Positions 56,815 through 64,000 of a stretch of DNA of 64,000 nucleotides are shown piece by piece. Position numbers and translations under genes: made by a program. Each line of letters opens with the position of its first letter. The first letter of the stretch is position 1. The stretch covers positions 248,001 through 312,000 of the forward strand of contig JADQCE010000002.1 in the NCBI GenBank assembly GCA_016278265.1, written 5' to 3'. Below the pieces are notes generated by a model, which saw only the letters and a program-made list of their open reading frames with translations, was not told the DNA's origin and searched no databases. Source of the DNA: Halothiobacillus sp. (GTDB taxonomy: Bacteria; Pseudomonadota; Gammaproteobacteria; Halothiobacillales; Halothiobacillaceae).

Positions 56815-59124
56815 ATGTCGACCCGAGTCTCCGCACCCGAGGTGCGCTCGTCCCAGGAGTGGGCGGCTCCGTCCGGGCAGGAACGTATTCTTCTGTTGAT
56901 ACCCCCAGCGGACCGTCGTGTACTTGCCCGGGCACTGGATTATCCAGTGGTCGAGCCCGTTGGCGACCTGGCTCAATTCCGGGCTGATTTGATAATTGCC
57001 GATCTGCCCTACCTGGAGCGCCATGCCGAATCCTTGGCAATCATGCGGGAGCGCGCCGGGAATGTGATCTTGCCCTTACTGTTGGCCACTCCTCCGCAGC
57101 AATTTGCGGCCGCGGGGCGACACCTCGGTGGACTGGCCGAGGACGTTGTTCGCACCCCGATCTCCCAACTTGAATTGACGAGCAGGGTGCGCAACCTCTT
57201 GCGTTTGCGCCGCTATTCCATCGCCACGGCAGACATGATCCGAGGCACGGAAACCGAACTCGCAGGTTCCGAGCGCAACTTGCGGGTCTTGTCGGTTGCT
57301 AACGAACATTTGGTCCGTGCCAGAACGCAAGGAGAACTCCTCGATCGCGTGTGCGAGGGATTGGTCTCCGAGGGGGGGTACTGGGTGGCTTGGGTCGGTC
57401 GTGTGCAATCCGATCATCCCACGCGGGTTGTGCCTCTGTCCCAGGCGGGCCCTGGTGTTCGGGGTATGAGACGGGTCGACCTCCTGGCAGAGGAACGCAT
57501 CAGAAACCGGCTTGCCGTCGAAGCGGTTACCGAGGACCGGATGTGCGTCCTCAATGACACGGCTTCCGGCCCTGATGAGGGAGAGGAGGCGGCTGGTCTG
57601 TCGGAGGGAGAAGGGCGATCTGCGATTGCCCTGCCGATCCGTCTCGATCAACGGCCGGAATGGGTCCTCGTGCTCCATTCTGACCAGTCGCATGCCTTTG
57701 ACGAGGATGCGTGCCGGCTGCTGATTCGCCTTCGGGATAACCTCGCCTATGGCCTTTCCGCCCTGCGGGAGCAGGAACGTCGCATTTCCAGCGAGCATCA
57801 TGCGATTCACATCGCCAATCACGACAATCTTACCGGCGTGGCCAATCGAAAGGCGGCGGTGGAACGGTTGCGTGAGTTGTTGGAAAGCCGGGGCGAACGG
57901 CGAGACAGGGAGATTGCCCTGTTGTTCCTCGACCTGGACGGCTTCAAGCTGATCAACGATGTACTGGGCCATGATCAAGGGGACAAGATTCTGATCGAAG
58001 TGGCCCGGCGGCTGCAGTCGTCGGTGCGGGATAACGACTTGGTGGCCCGACAGGGTGGGGATGAATTCCTGGTGATCGTGGGAGGTGAGGGGTCGAATGG
58101 CGAGCCAATTCGTGTGGCTGCGCGCCGTGTCGCCAAACGTTTAATCGATGCACTGGGCGAATCTTTTGTGCTTGGCGGTTCCACCTACGATTTGAGGGTC
58201 AGTATCGGCATTGCGCTTTATCCGACGGATGCGACCGATCCGACGAGCCTGCTCGCGGGCGCGGACAGCGCCATGTACGAGGCCAAGCAGCGTGGCGGAG
58301 GCATGTATGAATTCTTCTCAGCGGATCTGGCGTCGCGTGAACGTCACCGTCTGACGCTGGAGCGAAACCTGCGGCGTGCCGTGGAAAATGGCGATCTAGA
58401 AGTGGCGTTCCAGCCGATTGTGGAACTTAATAAAGGCCAGATGGTGGGCGTGGAGGCCCTCATGCGTTGGCCACAGGACGACGGTTCTTTTATCTCCCCA
58501 ACCGAATTCATCCCTATCGCCGAAGACACAGGATTAATCCTGCCTATCAGTGATCGAATGATCGAGGCGACGGTCTCTGCGCTGGCGCGCTGGAATAATG
58601 CCGGTCATGACATGCGTGCCGCCATAAATCTTTCGACCGCCCAGATGCGTCGTGATGGCATCGTTGAACAACTGGTGGAAGTGATGGAGCGGCATGCCTT
58701 GCCGACCCACCGCTTGGATGTGGAGCTTACTGAAACCGAGTTGATGCATGACATCGAGCGCATGGAGGCAATCCTGTATGCACTGAGCGAGGCCGGTTTC
58801 GTTATTGCCATAGACGATTTCGGTACCGGCTACTCCTCCCTTGCTCGGCTCAAGAAACTGCCAATCAACAAGCTTAAAATCGACAAGGGGTTTTTGGCCG
58901 GTGTGCCAGAGAACCGGGGTGATGCCACTCTGGTGAGAACCATCACCACACTTGCCCACAATCTCGGTATCCAGGTGGTGGCTGAGGGCGTTGAAAGGGA
59001 GGAGCAATGGAGGTTGCTCCAGGAACTTGGCTGCGAGTGGGGACAGGGCTTTTATTTCGCTCGACCGACTGATGAAGCGGAGATCAGTCGATTGTTGGCC
59101 CTCGGGAAAAACATTCGCCCGTAG
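56815..59124 (+). CDS. response-regulator-like / GAF / GGDEF / EAL bifunctional cyclic-di-GMP enzyme
   Basis: 769 aa from ATG 56815. Residues about 22-130 resemble a degenerate receiver domain without an obvious phosphorylatable Asp pocket; about 150-315 is GAF-like; GGDEF domain about 335-500 with intact GGDEF (414-418) and the I-site RDND (405-408, five residues upstream); EAL domain about 515-765 with EAL (547-549), INLS, ELTETEL, DDFGTGYSSL, KIDKGF and VVAEGVE. Both synthase and phosphodiesterase sites look complete, and feedback inhibition is expected. It probably shares an operon with the KaiC-like gene. Its GC content looks lower than surrounding genes, and a G7 run lies in frame at 57372-57378. 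Confidence 0.92.
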   Translation: MSTRVSAPEVRSSQEWAAPSGQERILLLIPPADRRVLARALDYPVVEPVGDLAQFRADLIIADLPYLERHAESLAIMRERAGNVILPLLLATPPQQFAAAGRHLGGLAEDVVRTPISQLELTSRVRNLLRLRRYSIATADMIRGTETELAGSERNLRVLSVANEHLVRARTQGELLDRVCEGLVSEGGYWVAWVGRVQSDHPTRVVPLSQAGPGVRGMRRVDLLAEERIRNRLAVEAVTEDRMCVLNDTASGPDEGEEAAGLSEGEGRSAIALPIRLDQRPEWVLVLHSDQSHAFDEDACRLLIRLRDNLAYGLSALREQERRISSEHHAIHIANHDNLTGVANRKAAVERLRELLESRGERRDREIALLFLDLDGFKLINDVLGHDQGDKILIEVARRLQSSVRDNDLVARQGGDEFLVIVGGEGSNGEPIRVAARRVAKRLIDALGESFVLGGSTYDLRVSIGIALYPTDATDPTSLLAGADSAMYEAKQRGGGMYEFFSADLASRERHRLTLERNLRRAVENGDLEVAFQPIVELNKGQMVGVEALMRWPQDDGSFISPTEFIPIAEDTGLILPISDRMIEATVSALARWNNAGHDMRAAINLSTAQMRRDGIVEQLVEVMERHALPTHRLDVELTETELMHDIERMEAILYALSEAGFVIAIDDFGTGYSSLARLKKLPINKLKIDKGFLAGVPENRGDATLVRTITTLAHNLGIQVVAEGVEREEQWRLLQELGCEWGQGFYFARPTDEAEISRLLALGKNIRP

Positions 59125-59253
59125 GAAGAAATGGTGGGCTGAGCGGAACACCGCCCGGCCGGACAGGCAGCGAGCGAAGGTGACGTTTTGCGCGCATGCT
59201 GATGCCGTTGGCAGGTGGATGACGGGGCGGACGGCACAACGAGGGTGGCGACG

Positions 59254-60330
59254 ATGACGAGGAGATGGCTCAGACGCAATGCGGGCTGGTTGCTGATGGT
59301 GGCGGTGGTCGGCCTGCTGGCCGCATGGATCGCCACGGGCGAGCCGCCGCCCCCCGAGCCGTCGGTGGTCGAACGCTCCGATACGGTGCGCGTGGCGCTC
59401 GAGACCAGTCGGGCCGAACCGATCGAACGGCTGGTGACCGCCCAGGGCGAGATCGAGCCCGAGCAGGTCGTGACGGTGCGAGCCAAGACCGGCGGCGAGG
59501 TGATCGAGACCCCCGTCGACGAGGGGGGAGTGGTCGAGCCCGGCGCCCTGATCGCGCGGCTCGGTCTTGACGACCGCGAGGCCCGGCTGAGCCAGGCGCG
59601 CGCCGAGCTGCAGCGTGCCCAGAGCAACTACGCCGCGGCCTCCCGCCTGGCACAGGGCGGGTTCCAGGCCCAGCTGCAGGTCGAGCGGGCCCGCGCCGAA
59701 CTCGAAGCCGCACGGGCTAGCGTCGCGGCGATCGAGCTCGACATCCGCCATACCCGCATCACTGCCCCGATCGCGGGCGTGCTCAACACCCAGATCGCAC
59801 GTACCGGCGACTACATTGCCACCGGCGAGCCGGTGGCCGAGATCGTCGAGAACGACCCGTTGCGAGCTGTGGTCAGCATTCCACAGCACCGCGTCAGTGA
59901 TGTCCGCGAGGGTCAGTCGGCGCGGGTGACCTTCCTCGACGGCGAGCAGCGCGAGGGCCGGGTCAGTTACCTGTCGGTGACCGCCGATCCGGCCACGCGC
60001 ACCTTCACCGCGCGGGTGCGGGTCGACAATCCCGAGCGCAGCCTGCCGGCCGGCACCAGCGTCACCGTCGAGATCCCGGTCGAGCGGGTGCAGGCGCACG
60101 GCATTTCGCCGGCACTGATCTCCCAGGACGAAGACGGTCGGCTGGGTGTCAAGGTGGCCGTCGAGGGCGATGACGGCTTGCGGGCGCGTTTCGTGCCGGT
60201 CGAACCGGTACGGGCCAGTGCAAGCCGCATCTGGGTGACCGGCCTGCCCGAGGAGGTCCGGCTGATCTCGCTCGGCCAGGGTTTCGTGCGCGATGGTGAC
60301 CGGATCGAGGTGGGCGAGGGCGGTTCATGA
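59254..60330 (+). CDS. RND efflux periplasmic adaptor (membrane fusion protein)
   Basis: 358 aa from ATG 59254; an in-frame GTG at 59215 would add 13 residues. One N-terminal membrane segment (about 10-30) rather than a lipobox, then the biotinyl-lipoyl-like hairpin (VTVRAKTGGEVIETPVDEGG), a short alpha-hairpin coiled coil rich in Gln/Ala/Arg (about 110-170), and beta-barrel domain with DPATRTFTARV. It links the inner-membrane pump encoded next to an outer-membrane channel. Overlaps the pump gene by 4 bases. No TetR/MarR regulator or OMF gene adjoins. Confidence 0.92.
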   Translation: MTRRWLRRNAGWLLMVAVVGLLAAWIATGEPPPPEPSVVERSDTVRVALETSRAEPIERLVTAQGEIEPEQVVTVRAKTGGEVIETPVDEGGVVEPGALIARLGLDDREARLSQARAELQRAQSNYAAASRLAQGGFQAQLQVERARAELEAARASVAAIELDIRHTRITAPIAGVLNTQIARTGDYIATGEPVAEIVENDPLRAVVSIPQHRVSDVREGQSARVTFLDGEQREGRVSYLSVTADPATRTFTARVRVDNPERSLPAGTSVTVEIPVERVQAHGISPALISQDEDGRLGVKVAVEGDDGLRARFVPVEPVRASASRIWVTGLPEEVRLISLGQGFVRDGDRIEVGEGGS

Positions 60331-63300
60331 AGGGCGTACTCGCTGCCCTGTTTTCGCGTACCCGCAGCGTGCTGCTGCTCCTGCTGGCCTTGCTTGCTGC
60401 CGGTGGCATCGCCTACGTCTCCATCGCCAAGGAGGCGGCCCCCGACGTTGAGGTGCCGATCTTCTTCGTCACGGTCTCCTATCCCGGCATCTCGCCCGAG
60501 GACAGCGAGCGGTTGCTGATCCGCCCGCTGGAGCGCGAATTGTCGACCCTGGCCGGTCTGGACGAGATCCGCGCCAGCGCCGGCGAGGGCTTCGCCCTGC
60601 TGCGACTCGACTTCCAGGCCGGCTACGACAATCGCCGCGCGCTGGCCGACGTGCGCGAGGAGGTCGACCTGGTCCGCCCCGAGTTGCCGCCGGGTGCCGA
60701 GGAACCGGTGGTCACCGAGGTCGACCTGTCGATGTTTCCCGTGCTGACCGCGACCCTCTCGGGTTCGGTGCCCGAAGCGACCCTGATCCGCATCGCCCGC
60801 GACCTGCGTGACCGCATCGAGGCGGTGCCCGGCGTGCTCGAGGTGGCGATCGGCGGCGAGCGCGAGGACCTGCTCGAGGTGATGGTCGACCCGCAGACGC
60901 TGGAGACCTACCGGTTGCCTTATGGTGAGTTGATCGCGGCACTCGAGCGCAATAACCGCCTGGTCGCCGCTGGGGCGATGGATACGGGGGCCGGGCGTGT
61001 CACCCTCAAGGTGCCGGGCGTGATCGAGTCGGTCGAGGATGTCCTCGACCTGCCGGTGCTTGCCTACGAGGGCACCGTGGTCACCTTCGACGAGGTGGCC
61101 ACGGCCCGGCGCACCTTCAAGGATCCGGAAGGCTTCGCCCGCATCAACGGCCAGCCGGCGATCTCGCTGGAGATCCGCAAGCGCGGCGGGGCCAATATCC
61201 TCGATACCGTGGCGGCGGCCCGCGCCATCATCGACGAGGCCAGCCACGACTGGCCCGGCGGGGTCGAGGTACGTTATCTGCAGGACCAGGCGCGCGATAT
61301 CCGTGATCTGCTCGGCGACCTGGAGAACAGTGTCCTCACCGCCATCCTGCTGGTCATGCTGGTGATCGTCGCTGCCCTCGGCGGGCGGTCGTCGTGGCTG
61401 GTGGGGCTGTCGATTCCCGGTGCGTTTCTCAGCGGCGTGCTGGTGCTCTACCTGCTCGGCTACACGCTGAACATCGTGGTGTTGTTCTCGCTGATCCTGG
61501 TCGTGGGGATGCTGGTCGACGGCGCGATCGTCGTGATCGAGCAGGCCGATCGCTACCTGGCCGAGGGGCGCGCTGACACCGCCTATCGCGACGCGGCCCA
61601 GCGGATGGCCTGGCCGATCATCGCCTCGGTGGCGACCACGATCGCCGTGTTCCTGCCGCTGCTCTTCTGGCCCGGCGTGGTGGGCGAGTTCATGTTCTAC
61701 CTCCCGGCGACGGTGATCATCACGCTGCTGATGTCGCTGGCGATGGCCCTGGTGTTCATCCCGGTGCTGGCCGCCTCGCTCGGTGGCGAGCATCCCAGCC
61801 GTCCCGAGCAGGTGCGCCGCATCCGCGCCGCCGAGGACGGCCGTTTCGACGAGCTCGATGGGGGTACCGGACGCTACGTCCGGGTGCTCCGCTGGACGGT
61901 GGCGTACCCCGGCCAGACGTTGACGGCCGCCCTGATCGTCACCGCCGCGCTGTTCGTCGCCTATGCCGAACTGGGGCGGGGCGTGGACTTCTTCCCCGAG
62001 ATCGAGCCGCGTTTCGCCCAGGTCCAGGTGCAGGCCCGCGGCGACCTGTCCGTCTGGGAGGCCGACGACCTGGTGCGCTCGGTGGAGTCGCGCCTGCTCG
62101 ACCGGCCGTCGCTCAAGACCGTCTACGCCCGCACCATCGGCTCGTCGCAGGACCGTCTCGCCCAGGATTATGCCGAGGACGTGATCGGCGTGATCCAGCT
62201 GGAGTTCGTCGACTGGCAGCAGCGCCCGCCTGCCGCCGAGATCCTCGATCGGCTGCGCGCGGATCTGGCCGGTATCCCCGGCGTGCGCCTTCAGTTCTTG
62301 ACCGAGTCGGGTGGGCCGCAGGAGGGCAAGCCGGTGGTGCTGGAGGTCGTCGGCGAACGCAAGGGCGCCACGGTGAACGAGTTGACCGAGGGCGTCGAGC
62401 ACCTGCGCGCCGGGATGCAGGCGGTCGGCGGTTTCGTCGACATCGAGGACGATCGCCCGCTGCCGGGCGTCGAGATCCGGCTGGAGGTGGACCACCGCGA
62501 GGCGGCCCGTTTCGGCGCGGACGTGAGCCTGCTCGGCCGGGCCGTGCAGATGCTCACCCGCGGCCTGGAGCTGGGCGACTACCGGCCCGCGGATGCCGAC
62601 GAGGAGGTCGAGATCCGGGTGCGCTTCCCCTTCGACGAGCGCAACCTCGCCCAGCTGGTGAACCTGCGGGTGCCGACCCAGGCCGGCCTGGTGCCGATAC
62701 GCAATTTCGTCGACTTCGTCCCCGCGCCCAAGACCGGGATCATCAACCGCGTCGATGGTCGGCGGACCTTTACCGTCGAGGCGGATGTCGGTCCCGGGCG
62801 GTTGGTGGACGAGCGCGTCGGTGCGCTGAGCGACTGGCTCGAGTCCAATCCGATGCCGGAGGGGCTCAAGATGGCGGTCCGCGGTCAGCAGGAGGAGCAG
62901 GCCGAGGCCGGCCGGTTCCTCTCGTGGGCGTTCGTCATCGCGATCGGTCTGATGTTCCTGATCCTGGTAACGCAGTTCAACAGCCTCTACCAGGCCGGGC
63001 TGGTAATGAGCGCGATCGTGATCTCCACCGGCGGGGTGCTGTTCGCCCTGATCCTGCGCGGCGAGCCGTTCTCGATCGTGATGAGCGGCATCGGCGTGAT
63101 CGCCCTGGCCGGGGTGGTGGTCAACGACAACATCGTCCTGATCGACACCTTCAACCAGTTGCGCCGCGACGGCATCGCCGCCGATGAGGCAGCGCTGCGC
63201 ACGGGGGCGCAGCGCTTGCGCCCCGTGGTGCTCACCAGTGTGACCACGGTGCTGGGGCTCGCGCCGATGGTCTTCGGCCTGACCATCGACCTGATCGGCC

Positions 63301-63452
63301 GCGAATTCAGCATCGGTGCGCCCTCGACCCAGTACTGGGTGCAGCTGGCCACCGCGATCGCCGGCGGTCTGATCGCGGCCACCGCGCTGACCCTGCTGCT
63401 TACCCCCTCCATGCTTGCCTGGGTCGAGCGTCGGGGCGAAAAGGCGGCCTAG
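60327..63452 (+). CDS. RND efflux pump, AcrB/HAE1-like inner-membrane subunit
   Basis: 1041 aa with the 12-segment RND layout and two large periplasmic loops. In TM4 the AcrB Asp-Asp pair reads LVDGAIVVIEQADR: Asp398 is kept but the second Asp is Gly399. In TM10 the AcrB lysine position falls in VVNDNIVLIDTF (932-941). The same changes occur in some HAE1-like and HME-like subgroups, so the proton relay differs from AcrB, not necessarily lost. Substrate unknown. Its stop overlaps the convergent minus-strand gene by 4 bases (CTAG). Confidence 0.93.
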   Translation: MKGVLAALFSRTRSVLLLLLALLAAGGIAYVSIAKEAAPDVEVPIFFVTVSYPGISPEDSERLLIRPLERELSTLAGLDEIRASAGEGFALLRLDFQAGYDNRRALADVREEVDLVRPELPPGAEEPVVTEVDLSMFPVLTATLSGSVPEATLIRIARDLRDRIEAVPGVLEVAIGGEREDLLEVMVDPQTLETYRLPYGELIAALERNNRLVAAGAMDTGAGRVTLKVPGVIESVEDVLDLPVLAYEGTVVTFDEVATARRTFKDPEGFARINGQPAISLEIRKRGGANILDTVAAARAIIDEASHDWPGGVEVRYLQDQARDIRDLLGDLENSVLTAILLVMLVIVAALGGRSSWLVGLSIPGAFLSGVLVLYLLGYTLNIVVLFSLILVVGMLVDGAIVVIEQADRYLAEGRADTAYRDAAQRMAWPIIASVATTIAVFLPLLFWPGVVGEFMFYLPATVIITLLMSLAMALVFIPVLAASLGGEHPSRPEQVRRIRAAEDGRFDELDGGTGRYVRVLRWTVAYPGQTLTAALIVTAALFVAYAELGRGVDFFPEIEPRFAQVQVQARGDLSVWEADDLVRSVESRLLDRPSLKTVYARTIGSSQDRLAQDYAEDVIGVIQLEFVDWQQRPPAAEILDRLRADLAGIPGVRLQFLTESGGPQEGKPVVLEVVGERKGATVNELTEGVEHLRAGMQAVGGFVDIEDDRPLPGVEIRLEVDHREAARFGADVSLLGRAVQMLTRGLELGDYRPADADEEVEIRVRFPFDERNLAQLVNLRVPTQAGLVPIRNFVDFVPAPKTGIINRVDGRRTFTVEADVGPGRLVDERVGALSDWLESNPMPEGLKMAVRGQQEEQAEAGRFLSWAFVIAIGLMFLILVTQFNSLYQAGLVMSAIVISTGGVLFALILRGEPFSIVMSGIGVIALAGVVVNDNIVLIDTFNQLRRDGIAADEAALRTGAQRLRPVVLTSVTTVLGLAPMVFGLTIDLIGREFSIGAPSTQYWVQLATAIAGGLIAATALTLLLTPSMLAWVERRGEKAA

Positions 63453-64000
63453 ACCAGCAGCCAGGCGGTCAAGAGGCCGCCGACAAGTGACAGGACCATG
63501 GGGCCGGCGACGTGCAGCCCGAGCTGGCGTGTGCCGATGCTGCCGGCCATGCCCGTCTTCACCAGGTTGTTGCTGGTCGAGGCGATGATGATGCCCAGGA
63601 CCGCGGTGTGGATGGTGATCGAGTCGCGTGCCATGCGGGTCAGCGAGAGGTTGATCGCATCGACGTCGGCCACGCCCGAGGAGGCGGCCAAGAGGTAAAT
63701 GCCCGCGCTGCCGCGCCATTCGCGCAGCCACTCGCCGGCCAGCATGATCACCGTGAGCAGGGCGCCGAACAGCAGGGCGGAGGTGAGATCGAGCGGGTTC
63801 TGCCGCAGTTCCGGCTGCTTGACCGACGTGCGCCGCCGGGCGCGGTGCCACATCAGGCCGGCCGGTACGTAGAGCAGGACGGTCATGACCACCACCGGCC
63901 AGAGCAGGGGGGCGAAGATGGGCGGGTGGACGGCGGTGGCCACCAGTAGGACGCGCGGGAACATGGTGCCGCAGGCGATCAGAATGCCCACGGCGAGCAT
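63449..64000 (-). CDS. DUF4010/MgtC-SapB-like membrane protein, C-terminal part (cut by window edge)
   Basis: At least 183 codons, open to the right edge, so the visible first Met is internal. Five or so hydrophobic segments; the ASTSNNLVKTGMA stretch and the loop before it (SGVADVDAINLSLTRMA) match the DUF4010 domain that often follows an MgtC/SapB N-terminal domain. Role unknown; MgtC relatives are linked to magnesium limitation. The missing N-terminal half lies beyond base 64000. Confidence 0.8.
   Translation of the reverse strand: MLAVGILIACGTMFPRVLLVATAVHPPIFAPLLWPVVVMTVLLYVPAGLMWHRARRRTSVKQPELRQNPLDLTSALLFGALLTVIMLAGEWLREWRGSAGIYLLAASSGVADVDAINLSLTRMARDSITIHTAVLGIIIASTSNNLVKTGMAGSIGTRQLGLHVAGPMVLSLVGGLLTAWLLV

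Noticed and set aside
59967-63851. 1294-codon open frame on the minus strand opposite the RND genes
   Set aside because: A high-GC shadow: its codons mirror the third positions of the RND pump and adaptor, its translation is His/Arg/Gly-rich without any domain, and the plus-strand genes are certain.

Overview
The window is ordinary high-GC (roughly mid-60s percent by eye) gammaproteobacterial chromosome. It carries about 54 protein genes and no tRNA, rRNA, CRISPR array or recognisable insertion sequence. Gene order (division and cell-wall cluster, ftsH-folP-glmM, rpsB-tsf-pyrH-frr-uppS-cdsA-dxr-rseP-bamA-skp-lpxD-fabZ-lpxA, aroC plus MFS), a DNPR-type (meso-DAP) MurE, lipid A genes and a BamA/Skp outer-membrane system fix it as a Gram-negative gammaproteobacterium. 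A diheme cytochrome c, an SCO/PCuAC copper-delivery pair and two exosortase-A-associated enzymes suit an aerobic or microaerobic environmental lineage of the Chromatiales/Halothiobacillaceae/Ectothiorhodospiraceae type. The genus cannot be fixed from the sequence alone.

Layout. 1-15263 (+): division/cell-wall cluster, cut at its left edge inside ftsI, then murE-murF-mraY-murD-ftsW-murG-murC-ddl-ftsQ-ftsA-ftsZ, nearly all with overlapping stop/start codons; it ends at a strong two-way terminator. 15372-22985 (-): an RDD membrane protein with mfd, a solitary 77-aa protein with its own promoter, Shine-Dalgarno and terminator, a CPA2 cation/proton antiporter, and aat-yhbY. 23101-30314 (+): SCO-PCuAC, rlmE, ftsH-folP, a diheme cytochrome c, glmM. 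30550-43397 (+): rpsB-tsf, then pyrH through lpxA, joining translation, nucleotide metabolism, isoprenoid and phospholipid synthesis, envelope proteolysis, outer-membrane assembly and lipid A synthesis. 43477-46702: fumC (+), lpxB (-), rnhB (+), a rearranged version of the usual lpxA-lpxB-rnhB order. 46723-50819 (-): acyl-CoA ligase, PLP decarboxylase, HD-GYP protein. 51040-54711 (+): aroC-MFS, a methyltransferase and rnhA. 54712-59124: a 620-bp gene-poor stretch, then a KaiC-like gene and a GGDEF-EAL gene whose base use looks less GC-rich than the surroundings. 59254-63452 (+): an RND efflux pair. 63449-64000 (-): the C-terminal part of a DUF4010/MgtC-type membrane protein running off the window.

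The most interesting locus is 54712-59124. The two-domain KaiC-like ATPase is read in two frames that meet exactly at a run of eight G (55394-55401). Removing one G restores a canonical KaiC N-terminus and first Walker A site. The next gene, a bifunctional cyclic-di-GMP enzyme with an intact GGDEF site, I-site and EAL site, carries a G7 run. This looks like a phase-variable or slippage-controlled KaiC/c-di-GMP switch, although a sequencing error in the homopolymer cannot be excluded from one sequence. Secondary points of interest are the solitary 77-aa gene with an operator-like palindrome between its -35 and -10 boxes, the orphan exosortase-associated enzyme pair followed by HD-GYP, and small palindromes in the divergent regions at 23021 and 50840.
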